DNA of 64,000 nt from Eubacteriales bacterium (GCA_021373115.1 JAJFTI010000036.1:76524-140523), one strand, 5' to 3'; numbered from the stretch's first letter, positions 17,385 through 27,467 are shown. The notes: generated by a model from the sequence alone, not told the origin. Numbers and translations: made by a program.

Positions 17385-17443
17385 AAAAAACGCCCTTCTC
17401 GCGAAGGGCGCTTTGTGCTTCCGTTCAATTACTTGCGGAAGCA
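17385..17443 (-). repeat. Displaced copy of the zinc-ribbon gene 3' end and terminator
   Basis: Matches 17496-17554 at 56 of 59 positions. It contains the last codons (Cys-Phe-Arg-Lys-stop) and the terminator CGCCCTTC-GCGA-GAAGGGCG with a T run. The sequence upstream of the copy is unrelated, so this is a short duplication, leaving two terminators in tandem. Confidence 0.9.
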
Positions 17444-17495
17444 CTCACTCCTTATTATAGAAAACTGATTTCTATGATTTTTGCCAAGTCCCATT

Positions 17496-17554
17496 AAAAA
17501 ACGCCCTTCTTGCGAAGGGCGCTTTGCGCTTCAGTTCAATTACTTGCGGAAGCA
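17496..17554 (-). repeat. Native copy of the duplicated 3' end and terminator
   Basis: Overlaps the end of the zinc-ribbon gene. The hairpin is CGCCCTTC-GCAA-GAAGGGCG followed by six T on the minus strand. It differs from the other copy at three positions, one of them in the tetraloop. Confidence 0.9.
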
Positions 17555-17812
17555 ATCGGAGCAGTAGACCGGACGATCCGAGCGGGGCTGGAAGGGAACC
17601 TTGCAGGGTTTGCCGCAGCCGGCGCACACCGCATCGTACATCTGACGGTCGCCGCCGCCACGGGGAGAGCTCTGTTTGCGGGCGGTACGGCAACTCTTGC
17701 AGCGCTGGGGTTCATTCGTGAAACCCTTTTCCGCATAGAATTCCTGCTCGCTGGCGGTGAAGGTGAAGTTTTGCCCGCAATCTTTGCAGACGATGGTTTT
17801 GTCGCTGAACAT
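17540..17812 (-). CDS. Small zinc-ribbon protein (CxxC...CxxC twice)
   Basis: A 90-residue protein with two treble-clef or zinc-ribbon units: CKDCG ... CKSC (about residues 8-40) and CAGCG ... CSDC near the C-terminus. The segment between them (RGGGDRQMYD) is flexible. Such proteins are widespread in Clostridia; binding to RNA, DNA or another protein is possible but not known to me. The ATG at 17812 follows AGAGG and gives the compact family start; earlier in-frame codons lie in the untranslated leader. A strong promoter lies about 280 bases upstream, with a terminator hairpin in between, so expression may be controlled by read-through. Confidence 0.75.
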   Translation of the reverse strand: MFSDKTIVCKDCGQNFTFTASEQEFYAEKGFTNEPQRCKSCRTARKQSSPRGGGDRQMYDAVCAGCGKPCKVPFQPRSDRPVYCSDCFRK

Positions 17813-18009
17813 GGATTTACCTCTTTCGTTTTGTTGATGGTTTTTGTTCTGGTGTACCCGTTCAATCACATTCCTTGTGGAGAATGATTGCGTCCTTGCT
17901 TGGGGTTTGCGGCTTGCGGCTTAAAAACGAAAGAAGCTTATCTGTTCTCGCGCGTTCAAGATGCCCTCGACCCTCTGAATTGCCCCGCGCCGACCGGCGC
18001 TGAGTTTTT

Positions 18010-18086
18010 ATCAAAAAACACATGCGGACGATCATCAATTAACGGATGATCGGCACATGTGCGGTCAAAGCAATTAATTTGAATAC
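18010..18086 (-). ncRNA. Short leader RNA or small RNA upstream of the zinc-ribbon gene
   Basis: A near-consensus promoter at 18093-18121 would start a transcript near 18086. After about 25 bases a strong hairpin forms (CACATG/CATGTG outside, CGATCATC/GATGATCG inside) and is followed by six T residues at 18013-18018. The product would be about 75 nt, or the hairpin is an attenuator in a 275-base leader of the zinc-ribbon gene. A small GC-rich hairpin (GCGCCGGTCGGCGC) follows. Position, promoter and terminator are seen; the function is unknown. Confidence 0.6.
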
Positions 18087-18092
18087 TGGAAT

Positions 18093-18121
18093 ACTATAGC
18101 ATAAAGAAAATCAGCTGTCAA
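18093..18121 (-). promoter_or_regulatory. Near-consensus promoter
   Basis: Minus strand TTGACA (18116-18121), 17-base spacer, TATAGT (18093-18098). It drives the short RNA unit and probably the zinc-ribbon gene. Confidence 0.85.
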
Positions 18122-18190
18122 TTCCCTTGTTGCAACATTATTTTCACAGAAAAACGGCGTATCCTGTCTGCGCTTCTGTATGAGCCGTAT

Positions 18191-18228
18191 AAAAAGCGGG
18201 GCGCATACCCGTTTCGGGTATGCGCCCG
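18191..18228 (-). terminator. Terminator of pckA
   Basis: Minus strand arms GGGCGCATACCCG and CGGGTATGCGCCC (13 base pairs, loop AAA), then CGCTTTTTAT. It lies 26 bases after the pckA stop. Confidence 0.92.
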
Positions 18229-18253
18229 CGCGGTGGAACCGATTTTTGCGAAC

Positions 18254-20047
18254 TTACATCGCGTTGACGCGTGCTTCAAGCGCTTTGAGCTGTTCGACCA
18301 GCGCCTTGGGCATCTTCGGACCGTAGTTGGCATAGTGTTCCTTGATGGATTCGACTTCCGCCAGCCATTCTTCCTTTTCCAGGTGGAACAGTTCGTCGAT
18401 AGCCTCGTCGGAAACGTTGAGCCCTTCGAGGTAGAGGTCTTCCTTCTTGGGCATGTAACCGATCGGGGTCTTGACCGCATCCACCTTGCCGTTGACGCGC
18501 TCGACAATCCACTTGAGAACGCGGCTGTTCTCGCCGAAGCCCGGCCAGAGGAACTTGCCGTTTTCGCCCTTGCGGAACCAGTTGACGTAGAAGATCTTCG
18601 GCAGCTTGTCCGGCGAAGTCTTGGCGCCAATCTCGAGCCAGTGCTGCAGATAATCGCAAACGTGGTAGCCAATGAACGGCAGCATCGCAAACGGATCGCG
18701 GCGAACCTGGCCGATTTTGGCGGAGATAGCGGCGGCGGTGATTTCCGAGCCCATAATGGAACCGGAGAACACGCCGTGCGTCCAGTCGAAGCTCTCGTGA
18801 ACGAGCGGAATCGTACGCGGGCGGCGTCCGCCGATCAGGATGGCGGAAATCGGCACACCGGCGGGGTCTTCCCATTCCGGCGCGATGCAGGGGCACTGCG
18901 ACGCGGGGGCGGTGAAGCGGGCGTTGGGATGCGCGGCGGGTGCTTCCGCGCCGGGCGCCCAATCCTTGCCCTTCCAGTCGATCAGATGCGCGGGCGCATC
19001 GTGGCCAATGCCTTCCCACCAAACGTCGCCATCGTCGGTCAGCCCAACGTTCGTGAAGATTGCATTCTTGTCGATGCTGCGCATGGCGTTGTAGTTGGAG
19101 CTGTCCGAAGTGCCGGGCGCTACGCCAAAGAAACCGTACTCCGGATTGATTGCGTAGAGGCGGCCGTCCTTGCCGAACTTCATCCAGGCGATATCGTCGC
19201 CAATGGTTTCAACTTTCCAGCCCGGAATGGTCGGAATCAGCATCGCGAGGTTGGTTTTGCCGCAGGCGCTCGGGAACGCGCCGGTGATATAGGTCTTGTT
19301 CCCCTTCGGGTCGGTCAGGCGGAGGATGAGCATGTGCTCGGCGAGCCAGCCCTCATCGCGCGCCTGCACGGAGGCAATGCGTAGCGCAAAGCACTTTTTG
19401 CCCAGCAGCGCGTTTCCGCCGTAACCGGAACCATAGGACCAGATCAGCCGCTCTTCCGGAAAATGGCTGATGTATTTCTGCTCGATCGGAGCGCACGGCC
19501 ACGAAACATCCTTCTGGCCTTTTTCCAGCGGCGCGCCGACGGAATGGAGGCAGGGAACGAACTCGCCGTCGCCCAGCGTTTCCAGCACTTTGGTACCCAT
19601 GCGGGTCATAATCCGCATGTTGGTGACAACGTACGCGCTGTCCGTAATCTCTACGCCGATCTTGGAAATGGGCGAACCGATCGGCCCCATCGAAAACGGA
19701 ATAACATACATGGTGCGGCCATGCATGCTGCCTTTGTACAGTCCGGTCATGGTTTTCTTGAGTTCCACCGGATCTACCCAGTTGTTGGTCGGACCCGCGT
19801 CCTCTTCCTTCTTCGAGGAGATGAACGTCCGGTTCTCAACGCGCGCAACATCCGAAGGATCGCTGCGGAAGAGAACACAACCGGGACGCTTTTTCGGATC
19901 GAGCGGCGTTGCCGCGCCGCTGGCGACCATTTCGGCGAGCAAACGGCTGTTTTCTTCCTCCGAACCATCGCACCAGTAAACCCGGTCGGGTTCGCACATG
20001 TCCTGAACTTCCTTCACCCATGCGAGCAGCTTTTTGTTGTTTGTCAT
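18254..20047 (-). CDS. pckA: Phosphoenolpyruvate carboxykinase (GTP)
   Basis: Interconverts oxaloacetate + GTP and PEP + CO2 + GDP; in anaerobes it can run in either direction. The 597-residue product has the GTP-type signatures: the P-loop with reactive cysteine FPSACGKTN, kinase-2 region [12 protein letters not shown], the substrate-binding [26 protein letters not shown] segment (near residue 205), and [13 protein letters not shown]. The ATP-type family has different motifs and is shorter. The start at 20047 follows AGAAAGGTG; an ATG 21 bases upstream lacks a Shine-Dalgarno. It forms a single-gene unit with its own promoter and terminator. Confidence 0.96.
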   Translation of the reverse strand: MTNNKKLLAWVKEVQDMCEPDRVYWCDGSEEENSRLLAEMVASGAATPLDPKKRPGCVLFRSDPSDVARVENRTFISSKKEEDAGPTNNWVDPVELKKTMTGLYKGSMHGRTMYVIPFSMGPIGSPISKIGVEITDSAYVVTNMRIMTRMGTKVLETLGDGEFVPCLHSVGAPLEKGQKDVSWPCAPIEQKYISHFPEERLIWSYGSGYGGNALLGKKCFALRIASVQARDEGWLAEHMLILRLTDPKGNKTYITGAFPSACGKTNLAMLIPTIPGWKVETIGDDIAWMKFGKDGRLYAINPEYGFFGVAPGTSDSSNYNAMRSIDKNAIFTNVGLTDDGDVWWEGIGHDAPAHLIDWKGKDWAPGAEAPAAHPNARFTAPASQCPCIAPEWEDPAGVPISAILIGGRRPRTIPLVHESFDWTHGVFSGSIMGSEITAAAISAKIGQVRRDPFAMLPFIGYHVCDYLQHWLEIGAKTSPDKLPKIFYVNWFRKGENGKFLWPGFGENSRVLKWIVERVNGKVDAVKTPIGYMPKKEDLYLEGLNVSDEAIDELFHLEKEEWLAEVESIKEHYANYGPKMPKALVEQLKALEARVNAM

Positions 20048-20105
20048 AGTATCGGCACCTTTCTTCATCTATTGGATACTTGGTAAAATACGCTATACAT
20101 CTAAT

Positions 20106-20135
20106 ATCATATAGGAACCGTCTTTCGAAAGTCAA
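20106..20135 (-). promoter_or_regulatory. Promoter of pckA
   Basis: Minus strand TTGACT (20130-20135), 18-base spacer, TATGAT (20106-20111). Confidence 0.75.
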
Positions 20136-20660
20136 TGCTTTCGCTTCCTGCAAAAGTGACGGATTCCCTGCGTAAAACTGCAGATTCCGGCCATTTGCGC
20201 GAAGAATGCGGCGAAATTCGCAGTTTATATTGGTCGGCATATGCAAGCCATACGGAAAACACATGCCAAACCGGAGGAAGAAAATTGCTGCATCAAAAAA
20301 TATGAAACGCGCAATTTCTGACTTATATATGATACACCCATTGAACAAGCGAATCAAATGATTTCAATAAAAGAGAATCGATTTTCAGCATTTTGGTTGC
20401 TTCCGCATTTTCCAGGCGGTGTTTCGTCTTTCTCTTCCTTCTTGCGAAAAAGCCCGTTTCATGATCGTCCGCCCATTCGTCGCCTGCGGCACGAAAATTC
20501 GGAGCGGGCACTCCCGCGGCTAAGTGAATACGAAACGTTTCGCTCATTCTACGCGTTTTCAGAAAGCGCATCGTTTTTCCACTGTTTTTCAATCGCGTTG
20601 ACGACTTTTTGATCAAAATATTCGTGATATTCGGTTCATTTTTCGGAATTATCGGATGTA
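20136..20660. other. Intergenic region without a recognisable gene
   Basis: About 525 bases between the divergent pckA and LacI-type promoters. Frames in both directions are open for up to about 97 codons, but they lack Shine-Dalgarno sites and protein-like composition. The sequence is more AT-rich than its surroundings. I see no hairpin with a T run and no repeat. Confidence 0.6.
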
Positions 20661-20665
20661 TTCGC

Positions 20666-20715
20666 TTGACGATTTGTCAAATTCCATGCTAAAATGCCAA
20701 TAATTAAAAACGTTT
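20666..20715 (+). promoter_or_regulatory. Promoter and candidate operators of the sugar operon
   Basis: TTGACG (20666-20671), 18-base spacer, TAAAAT (20690-20695). The -35 box is part of an inverted repeat TTGAC-GATTT-GTCAA, and the palindrome AAACGTTT lies at 20708-20715, just after the expected start. Either could bind the LacI-type regulator encoded next. Confidence 0.6.
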
Positions 20716-20821
20716 CGCTTTATATTGCAATCCTTAACCTCTCCACATCCCGCGCGGAATGCGCCGGCAAGTGCTGGCCGGTTCGCCCCGCGAACAAACG
20801 AACCATTGAATAGGTGCAACA

Positions 20822-21880
20822 TTGTCAACCATCAAAGACGTATCCAAATATGCGGGACTGTCGCTCGCAACAATCTCGAAATATCTCAACGGCGGTAACG
20901 TTCGCAGCGATAACCGCCGCAAGATCGATGAAGCGGTGGAAGCGCTGGGATACCGGGTCAACCGGAACGCCAGAAGCCTGAAGACCAACCGCACCATGAC
21001 GGTCGGCGTCGTCGTGCCCACGCTTTCCATCCCGTTTTTCGGCAGCATGATTTCCGCGCTGGATCAAACGCTGCGTACCAACGGCTATACTTCGTTTGTC
21101 TGCAGTTATGATTTCGACCGCGACCTTGAGCTGGAAAAACTCCGCGTGCTCTGCAACAACAACGTGGATGGAATCGTCCTCGCCGCGCAGTATGTCTCTG
21201 CAGCTGAACTGAATGAAATCCGCAACGCGCGCGGCCAGCAGATGCCCGTTGTGCTTGTGGACCGGACGATCGCCGGTTTTGTCTGCGACAGTATTGTCAT
21301 TGACAATCTCAACGCGACCTATGGCGCGGTCGAGCAGCTCATCAACTCCGGGCACCGGCGCATCGGCATTATCGTTGGCCCGATGGATATCTCCACGGCC
21401 AACGAGCGGATGATCGGTTACCGGCGAGCGCTGAAGGACTATGGCATTCCGGTCGATGCGGACGCCGTTCCGGTTTCGGAATCGTCGCTCTCCTCGGAAG
21501 ACGGAAATTTCAACAGCATGGTACAAATCGGAAAGTACGATTTCGAGTCCGGCTACCGGCTCCTGAACCGGTTTATGGAGATGGAGCAGCCGCCCACGGC
21601 GCTCTGCGTAACGAATTACGACATGACCATGGGCGCGGTCACCGCGGCGCACGAGCGGAATATCGTTTTAGGCCGGGACATCGGTTTCGTCGGTTTCGAC
21701 GCGGTCGATCTCTGCCGAATCGTCACGCCTCCGCTTTCCATCGTAGAGCAGCCCACCATGCTCATGGGGCAGCGGGCAGGCGAAATCCTGCTTCGCCGCA
21801 TGGCGGGCGAAACGCAGGAATATCACCAGATTGTGCGGCTGAAAAGCCACCTGCACAACCGTATTGTTACGCTCGGATAA
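20822..21880 (+). CDS. LacI-family transcription regulator
   Basis: A 352-residue repressor with an N-terminal helix-turn-helix (STIKDVSKYAGLSLATISKYL, residues 2-22) and a periplasmic-binding-protein-like sugar-sensing domain (VGVVVPTLSIPFFGSM near residue 60; VVLVDRT; VGFDAVDL). It begins at a TTG codon: the typical LacI start xTIKDVA places the first codon there, and AGGTG lies upstream; no ATG is available. It is the first gene of the unit that continues into the L-fucose isomerase operon 77 bases later, so it most likely controls that operon and itself. The inducer is inferred to be a deoxy-sugar or derivative. Confidence 0.9.
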   Translation: MSTIKDVSKYAGLSLATISKYLNGGNVRSDNRRKIDEAVEALGYRVNRNARSLKTNRTMTVGVVVPTLSIPFFGSMISALDQTLRTNGYTSFVCSYDFDRDLELEKLRVLCNNNVDGIVLAAQYVSAAELNEIRNARGQQMPVVLVDRTIAGFVCDSIVIDNLNATYGAVEQLINSGHRRIGIIVGPMDISTANERMIGYRRALKDYGIPVDADAVPVSESSLSSEDGNFNSMVQIGKYDFESGYRLLNRFMEMEQPPTALCVTNYDMTMGAVTAAHERNIVLGRDIGFVGFDAVDLCRIVTPPLSIVEQPTMLMGQRAGEILLRRMAGETQEYHQIVRLKSHLHNRIVTLG

Positions 21881-21957
21881 CGCAGAGGAAAGAGCTGTCG
21901 CCTCTTCCCCGGCGAAATAGAATGACAGATTGCATAAAAACAGGAGGATGATTTTTT

Positions 21958-23745
21958 ATGAACCGCTACGCGATCGACCTTCCCAAAATCGGCATACGCC
22001 CCTGCATCGACGGACGCAGAAACGGCGTGCGCGAAGGGCTGGAACACCAGACCATGCAGATGGCAAAATCGGCCGCCAAACTGATTACCGATCAGCTTCG
22101 CTATCCAAACGGCGACCCGGTCGAGGTGGTCGTTTCGGATACCACCATCGGCGGCGTCCGGGAAGCGGCGGCTTGCCAGGCGAAGTTCGAACGGGCGGGG
22201 GTTTCCGTTACGCTGACGGTTTCGCCCTGCTGGTGCTATTCCACCGAGGTGATGGATTCCGACCCGCAGACCATTAAAGCCGTCTGGGGATTCAACGGAA
22301 CGGAACGTCCCGGCGCGGTCTTTCTCGCCGCGGTTCTTGCGGCGCATGCCCAGAAAGGGCTGCCCGCCTTCGGTATCTACGGGCACGATGTTAAGGACGC
22401 GGCGGATGCCTCTATACCGGAGGACGTCGCGCGCAAAATCTTGCTCTTTGCCAAAGCGGGGCTGGCCGCCAAATGCATGCGTCAGAACAGCTACCTGCAG
22501 ATCGGCTCCATGTGCATGGGCATTGCGGGGAGCATACTCGATCAGGAAATGATTTACGAATACTTCGGCCTGCGCAGCGAAAGCGTGGACGAGACGGAGA
22601 TTCTCCGCCGCATCGATAAAGGAATTTACGACCACGAGGAGTTCGAGCGCGCCATAAAATGGACCCGCGCCAACTGTTCCGAAGGGCTGGATAAAAATCC
22701 GAAGGAAATCCAGTACACCCGCGCGCAAAAGGACGCGCAGTGGGAATTTGTCGTCAAGAACGCGCTGATCGTCCGCGACCTGATGATTGGCAATCCCCGC
22801 CTCGCGGAGATGGGCTTTGTCGAGGAATCGTGCGGGCATAACGCCATTGTCGCCGGCATTCAGGGGCAGCGCCAGTGGACGGACTACCAGCCGAACTTCG
22901 ATTTCCTGGAAGCGATACTCAATACGCAGTTCGACTGGAACGGCCTGCGTGAAGCGTTCGTGATCGGAACGGAGAACGACACGCTCAACGCGCTGACCAT
23001 GCTCTTCGAGCATCTGCTCACCGACCGGCCGGGCATCTTTGCGGACGTTCGAACCTATTGGAGTCCGGAAGCGGTGAAGCGCGTAACCGGCAAAGAGCTC
23101 AAAGGGTACGCGAAAAACGGCATCATTCACCTGATCAACTCCGGCGCGGCATCCCTGGACGGTTCCGGCGCGGTTTCGGACGAAAAGGGCGTGCCCACGA
23201 TCCGTCCGTTCTACCGGATGAAGGATACGGACGCAAAGGCCTGTCTGGACGCCACCGACTGGTGCGCCGCGGATCAGTTCTACTTCCGCGGAGGCGGATT
23301 CTCCTCGCATTTCAAAACCGGAACGCGCGGCGGAATGCCCGTTACCATGGCACGGCTCAACGTGGTCAAAGGGCTTGGCCCCGTGCTGCAGCTGGCGGAA
23401 GGATATACCTGCGAACTGGAGCCGGACGTGCATAAAACCCTCGACGAACGCACGGACAAGACCTGGCCGACCACCTGGTTTGCGCCGACGCTCACCGGTA
23501 AAGGCGCGTTTACGGACGTATACAGCGTAATGGCCAACTGGGGCGCCAATCACGGCGCATTCTGCTACGGACACATTGGCGACCAGCTGATCACGATGGC
23601 TTCCATGCTCCGCATTCCGGTTTCGATGCACAACGTTTCAAGCGACCGCGTGTTCCGTCCCGCGGCATGGAGCGCGTTCGGCACGGATGAAATCGAGTCC
23701 GCGGACTATCGCGCCTGCGCCGCCTACGGACCGCTGTACCGGTAG
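21958..23745 (+). CDS. fucI: L-fucose isomerase
   Basis: Converts L-fucose to L-fuculose (also D-arabinose to D-ribulose) with Mn2+. The 595-residue product is full length and shows the conserved active-site regions: [14 protein letters not shown] (metal ligand Glu), the Asp-containing region after it, and [19 protein letters not shown] with the catalytic His near the C-terminus. N-terminal [20 protein letters not shown] is typical of FucI. AGGAGG lies ten bases before the ATG. It opens the catabolic part of the operon behind the LacI-type regulator. Confidence 0.95.
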   Translation: MNRYAIDLPKIGIRPCIDGRRNGVREGLEHQTMQMAKSAAKLITDQLRYPNGDPVEVVVSDTTIGGVREAAACQAKFERAGVSVTLTVSPCWCYSTEVMDSDPQTIKAVWGFNGTERPGAVFLAAVLAAHAQKGLPAFGIYGHDVKDAADASIPEDVARKILLFAKAGLAAKCMRQNSYLQIGSMCMGIAGSILDQEMIYEYFGLRSESVDETEILRRIDKGIYDHEEFERAIKWTRANCSEGLDKNPKEIQYTRAQKDAQWEFVVKNALIVRDLMIGNPRLAEMGFVEESCGHNAIVAGIQGQRQWTDYQPNFDFLEAILNTQFDWNGLREAFVIGTENDTLNALTMLFEHLLTDRPGIFADVRTYWSPEAVKRVTGKELKGYAKNGIIHLINSGAASLDGSGAVSDEKGVPTIRPFYRMKDTDAKACLDATDWCAADQFYFRGGGFSSHFKTGTRGGMPVTMARLNVVKGLGPVLQLAEGYTCELEPDVHKTLDERTDKTWPTTWFAPTLTGKGAFTDVYSVMANWGANHGAFCYGHIGDQLITMASMLRIPVSMHNVSSDRVFRPAAWSAFGTDEIESADYRACAAYGPLYR

Positions 23746-23997
23746 CGCCACGCGGCGTCTTTACCGCCCGGCGAACGGTTTTTCTGATGGATTCGTTTAT
23801 CCATCGATACAAATACTATACAATAAGTAAGAAAAACAAGATAATGTATGCGTTCGCGCTGCCTGGTTTTGCGTTTGCAGCAGACAGCGCGAACTGTATC
23901 GGCAGCTGGAAAGGCGCAGGTTCAGGCAAATCAAGCCGGAACTTCCGCAAAAATCAGCAATTTTTCGCAGCATCATCCTGCAAGAGGGAGCAATCGC

Positions 23998-25476
23998 ATG
24001 AAACAAAAGAAACTGCTTGCGTTTGACCTTGGCGCGTCGAATGGACGCGCGGTGCTCGGCTCGTTCGACGGCAATCGAATCACGCTGACCGAGGTGCATC
24101 GCTTTGACAACCCGATGGTCGAGCAAAACGGTTTGTACTATTGGGATGCGCTCGGTCTCTATCGCCAGCTGAAGGAGTCCTTTCAAAAGCTGAAAGGCGA
24201 TGGATTCGCCGCGGACTGTTTTGGAATCGACACCTGGGGCGTGGACTTCGGTCTCATCGACCAAAATGGAGCGCTGCTGGGAAACCCGCGCTGCTATCGA
24301 AACGGAACGGAAGCCGGAATGGCGGCGGTGCACGCGGTGGTGCCGCAAAGAGATCTGTTTCGGCGCACCGGCATTGCCGGCATGCCGTTTAACACGGTCT
24401 ATCAGCTTTTTGCGCGCAAAAGCGAGGGCGACCCCGCGCTGGAGAAGGCAAAAACGCTGCTGTTTTCGCCCGACTTATACGGGTTTTTCCTGACGGGCGA
24501 AAAGCGAACCGAGTATACGATCGCAACCACCAGCATGCTCTACGACGGCGTGAACCGGTGTTGGGACGAAGAGACGATGCGCGCGCTCGATATCCCCGCC
24601 GCAATCTTCACCGAGGTGGATTTTGCCGGCACATTGCGCGGGATCCTTCGGAGCGCCGTTGCGGAGGAGCTGGGGATTTCGCAAGTGCCGTTTGCCGCGG
24701 TCGGCACGCACGACACAGCCTCTGCGGTGGCGGCGATTCCTGGCGAAGGGGATTTTGCGTTCTGCTCCAGCGGAACCTGGTCGCTCTTCGGCGTGGAAAC
24801 GGAAATGCCGCTGGTCAACGATACGGCGTTTGAGGCGAACTTCTCCAACGAAGGCACGGTACAGGGCGGGTTCCGCCCCCTAAAGAACATCATGGGGCAG
24901 TGGATCATGCAGGAATGCCGCCGCGACTGGGCTCGGCTCGGCTCGGCATATACCTGGAAGGAAATCGACACGCTGACCGCGAAGGCGGCGCCGTTTGCCG
25001 CGTTTATCGATCCCGACGACGCGCCGTTTTTCTCCGCTGGCGATATGTGCGGAAAGATTACGCGCTATTGCGAAAAGACGGAGCAGAAAGCGCCGGAAAC
25101 GCCGGGCGAATTTGCGCGCTGCGTCTACGAAAGCCTCGCGCTGAAGTACCGCTGGACGCTGGAACGGCTGGAAAAGCTGAAGGGCGGACGAATCGATTCC
25201 CTGAACATTACCGGCGGCGGCATCGGCAACACGCTGCTTTGCCAGATGACGGCGGATGTGCTGAACCGGCGCGTCATCGCCGGGCCGGCGGAGGGCTCCG
25301 CAATGGGAAACACGCTCATGCAGGCGGTCGCGCTGGGCGAAATTAAGGATATTTCCGAAGCGCGGCAGGTGGCTCGCCGCTCGGTGGAGCCCATCGTTTA
25401 CGAGCCGAATCATACGCAGCAGTGGGAAGACGCCTATGCAAAACTGCTCGGTTATATGGAGATGAAAGAATTATGA
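23998..25476 (+). CDS. FGGY sugar kinase, rhamnulokinase-like
   Basis: A 492-residue FGGY-family kinase. The two actin-like ATPase lobes are visible: LLAFDLGASNGRAVLGSF at the start (phosphate-1 motif), IDTWGVDFGLID, VGTHDTASAV with the catalytic Asp, and the adenosine motif NITGGGIGNTLLCQM. These details (DLGASNGR, DTWGVD) are those of rhamnulokinase RhaB; given the adjacent L-fucose isomerase it may phosphorylate L-fuculose or L-rhamnulose. The ATG at 23998 follows GGGAGC; an upstream in-frame extension has no Shine-Dalgarno. The 250 bases before it hold a small hairpin (GATGGAT/ATCCATC, 23786-23805) but no gene. Confidence 0.88.
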   Translation: MKQKKLLAFDLGASNGRAVLGSFDGNRITLTEVHRFDNPMVEQNGLYYWDALGLYRQLKESFQKLKGDGFAADCFGIDTWGVDFGLIDQNGALLGNPRCYRNGTEAGMAAVHAVVPQRDLFRRTGIAGMPFNTVYQLFARKSEGDPALEKAKTLLFSPDLYGFFLTGEKRTEYTIATTSMLYDGVNRCWDEETMRALDIPAAIFTEVDFAGTLRGILRSAVAEELGISQVPFAAVGTHDTASAVAAIPGEGDFAFCSSGTWSLFGVETEMPLVNDTAFEANFSNEGTVQGGFRPLKNIMGQWIMQECRRDWARLGSAYTWKEIDTLTAKAAPFAAFIDPDDAPFFSAGDMCGKITRYCEKTEQKAPETPGEFARCVYESLALKYRWTLERLEKLKGGRIDSLNITGGGIGNTLLCQMTADVLNRRVIAGPAEGSAMGNTLMQAVALGEIKDISEARQVARRSVEPIVYEPNHTQQWEDAYAKLLGYMEMKEL

Positions 25477-26348
25477 TCGATCTTGCGAAGTGGGAGCAAA
25501 TCGCTTCCGAACAGATTCACAGCCGCAAGCCGGTTGCGGGGCGCCTCGGTGGTAAAATTGCGGTCGTCACGGGCAGCGCGCAGGGCTTCGGCAAGGGCAT
25601 TGCGGAGGAACTCTACCGCGAAGGCGCTTGTGTGGTCATCGCCGACCTCAACGAGCCGCTGGCAAAAACCGTCGCGGAATCGCTCGGCGAGCGCGCGGTC
25701 GAGGTGAAAGCGGACGTTTCCAGCGAGGAAAGCGTCGCGGGAATGATCGCCGCCTGCGTGGAATCGTTCGGCGGGCTGGATTTATTCGTCAGCAACGCGG
25801 GCGTGCTGAAGGCGGGCTCGCTGGACGAAATGGAAAAAAAGGACTTTGAATTTGTCACCAGCATCAACTACACGGCATTCTTTACCTGCGTAAAATACGC
25901 GCAGCGGATTATGCGCGCCGAAGCCGCGGCGGACCCGAACTGGATGGGCGACATCATCGAAATCAACAGCAAATCGGGCTTAGAGGGCAGCAACAAGAAT
26001 TTTGCCTACGCGGGCGGAAAGTTCGGCGGCATCGGGCTGGTTGAAAGTTTCGCCATGGAACTCGCGCCCTACCGCATTAAGGTCAACGCAGTCTGTCCGG
26101 GGAATTATTACGACGGTCCTTTGTGGAGCGATCCGGAGCGCGGACTGTTCGTTCAATATCTGCGCGCGGGCAAGGTGCCGGGCGCAAAAACCATTGAGGA
26201 CGTTAAGCAGTTTTATCTGAGCAAATCGCTCATCAAGCGCGGATGCTTGCCCTCGGACGTCGCAAAAGCCATCTTCTACGCCGTGGAGCAGACCTTTGAA
26301 ACCGGGCAGGCAATCCCCGTGACCGGCGGACAGGTGATGCTCCGATGA
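25473..26348 (+). CDS. Short-chain dehydrogenase (SDR)
   Basis: A 291-residue NAD(P)-dependent oxidoreductase. The cofactor motif VVTGSAQGFGKGIAEEL lies at about residue 30, NAG at about 108, and the catalytic Ser/Tyr/Lys appear as INSKSGLEGSNKN-FAYAGGK. It resembles the sugar-alcohol and aldose type dehydrogenases, including those fused to rhamnulose-1-phosphate aldolases, but no aldolase part is present. Its ATG overlaps the stop of the kinase (ATGA), indicating translational coupling. The substrate is likely a sugar or sugar phosphate of this pathway; which one cannot be read. Confidence 0.86.
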   Translation: MIDLAKWEQIASEQIHSRKPVAGRLGGKIAVVTGSAQGFGKGIAEELYREGACVVIADLNEPLAKTVAESLGERAVEVKADVSSEESVAGMIAACVESFGGLDLFVSNAGVLKAGSLDEMEKKDFEFVTSINYTAFFTCVKYAQRIMRAEAAADPNWMGDIIEINSKSGLEGSNKNFAYAGGKFGGIGLVESFAMELAPYRIKVNAVCPGNYYDGPLWSDPERGLFVQYLRAGKVPGAKTIEDVKQFYLSKSLIKRGCLPSDVAKAIFYAVEQTFETGQAIPVTGGQVMLR

Positions 26349-27463
26349 TCGATCTGCAGCTGCTCAAACAGCTCAACGCGGGAACGGGCGAGGATCGCCT
26401 GCTTGCGCTGAAGGACGCGGTAACACGTGCGAACATTCCGCCGGTTGATCCGCGGATGGTCAACAACCACATCCATACAACCTATTCCTTTTCCCCCTAC
26501 TCTCCCGCCGCCGCGGTCTATGCCGCGCGGATGGAAGGGCTTGCCACCTGCGGCATTGTGGATCACGACAGCATCGGCGGGGCAAGCGAGTTTATCGAAG
26601 CGGGGAAGATTGCCGGAATCCCGACGACAATCGGCGTGGAAACGCGGGTCTCGTTTGCGAAAACGCCGCTGTATGGCAGGCGTACGAACAATCCGGATCA
26701 AGTCGGCAACAGCTACATGGTGCTGCATGCCGTGCCGCACGAAAACATTGAAGCGGTGCAGGCTTTTTTCGCGCCGCTTCGGGAACGCAGAAACGCGCGA
26801 AACCGGAAGATGGTTGCGAAGATTAACGAGCTTTACTCCTCCGATGGTGTGAACCTCAACTTTGAGCGCGATGTGCTGCCGCTCTCGCAAGCGCAACACG
26901 GCGGAAGCGTAACGGAGCGGCACCTCATGCTCGCGTTGGCGCGGCGGCTGATCGCGCTGGGGAAAGCGGCATTGCCGGAAAGCGCAACCGAACTGGAGCG
27001 CATGCTCGCGGAATACGATCTGGTCGGCTCGCTGAAGAAGGATTGCATCCCGAAGGTTTTTATCGAGGCGACGGACGAATGCCCCGGCCTGAGCGAATTT
27101 ATCCGTTTTTCCGCCGATGTCGGCGGAATACTTGCGTATGCGTATCTGGGCGACGTAACGGCGAGCGTAACGGGCGACAAGAAAGCGCAGAAATTTGAGG
27201 ACGACTATCTCGACGAACTGTTCGAAGTCATCTACAAGGCGGGCATCCGCGCGGTGACGTATATGCCCACGCGTAACACGCAGCAGCAGATGGAACGCCT
27301 CCGCGGGCTCTGCGAGCGATACGGCATGCTGCAGATCAGCGGCGAGGACATCAATTCGCCGCGGCAGAAATTCACGATCGAGAAAATGAGGGAAGAGCAG
27401 TTTTCGAGTTTGATCGAGAGCACCTGGAAACTGATTCGGCACGAACGCGGAGAAAGGGAGTAA
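26345..27463 (+). CDS. PHP-domain metal-dependent phosphoesterase
   Basis: A 372-residue protein of the polymerase-and-histidinol-phosphatase superfamily. The metal-binding HxH is seen as NNHIHTTYSFS (about residue 40), the next ligand pair in IVDHDSIGGASEF, a Glu in GVETRVSF, and a late block GEDINSPRQKF with ligand residues. Such enzymes remove phosphate from small molecules. It is coupled to the SDR gene by an ATGA overlap and followed five bases later by the zinc-type dehydrogenase. A phosphatase inside a sugar operon that also has two kinases is unusual and is noted as a finding. Confidence 0.82.
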   Translation: MIDLQLLKQLNAGTGEDRLLALKDAVTRANIPPVDPRMVNNHIHTTYSFSPYSPAAAVYAARMEGLATCGIVDHDSIGGASEFIEAGKIAGIPTTIGVETRVSFAKTPLYGRRTNNPDQVGNSYMVLHAVPHENIEAVQAFFAPLRERRNARNRKMVAKINELYSSDGVNLNFERDVLPLSQAQHGGSVTERHLMLALARRLIALGKAALPESATELERMLAEYDLVGSLKKDCIPKVFIEATDECPGLSEFIRFSADVGGILAYAYLGDVTASVTGDKKAQKFEDDYLDELFEVIYKAGIRAVTYMPTRNTQQQMERLRGLCERYGMLQISGEDINSPRQKFTIEKMREEQFSSLIESTWKLIRHERGERE

Positions 27464-27467
27464 TAAA

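Noticed and set aside
20323..20616. Overlapping frames of 84-97 codons in the pckA-LacI gap
   Set aside because: No ribosome-binding site, no protein-like composition, present on both strands over the same bases.
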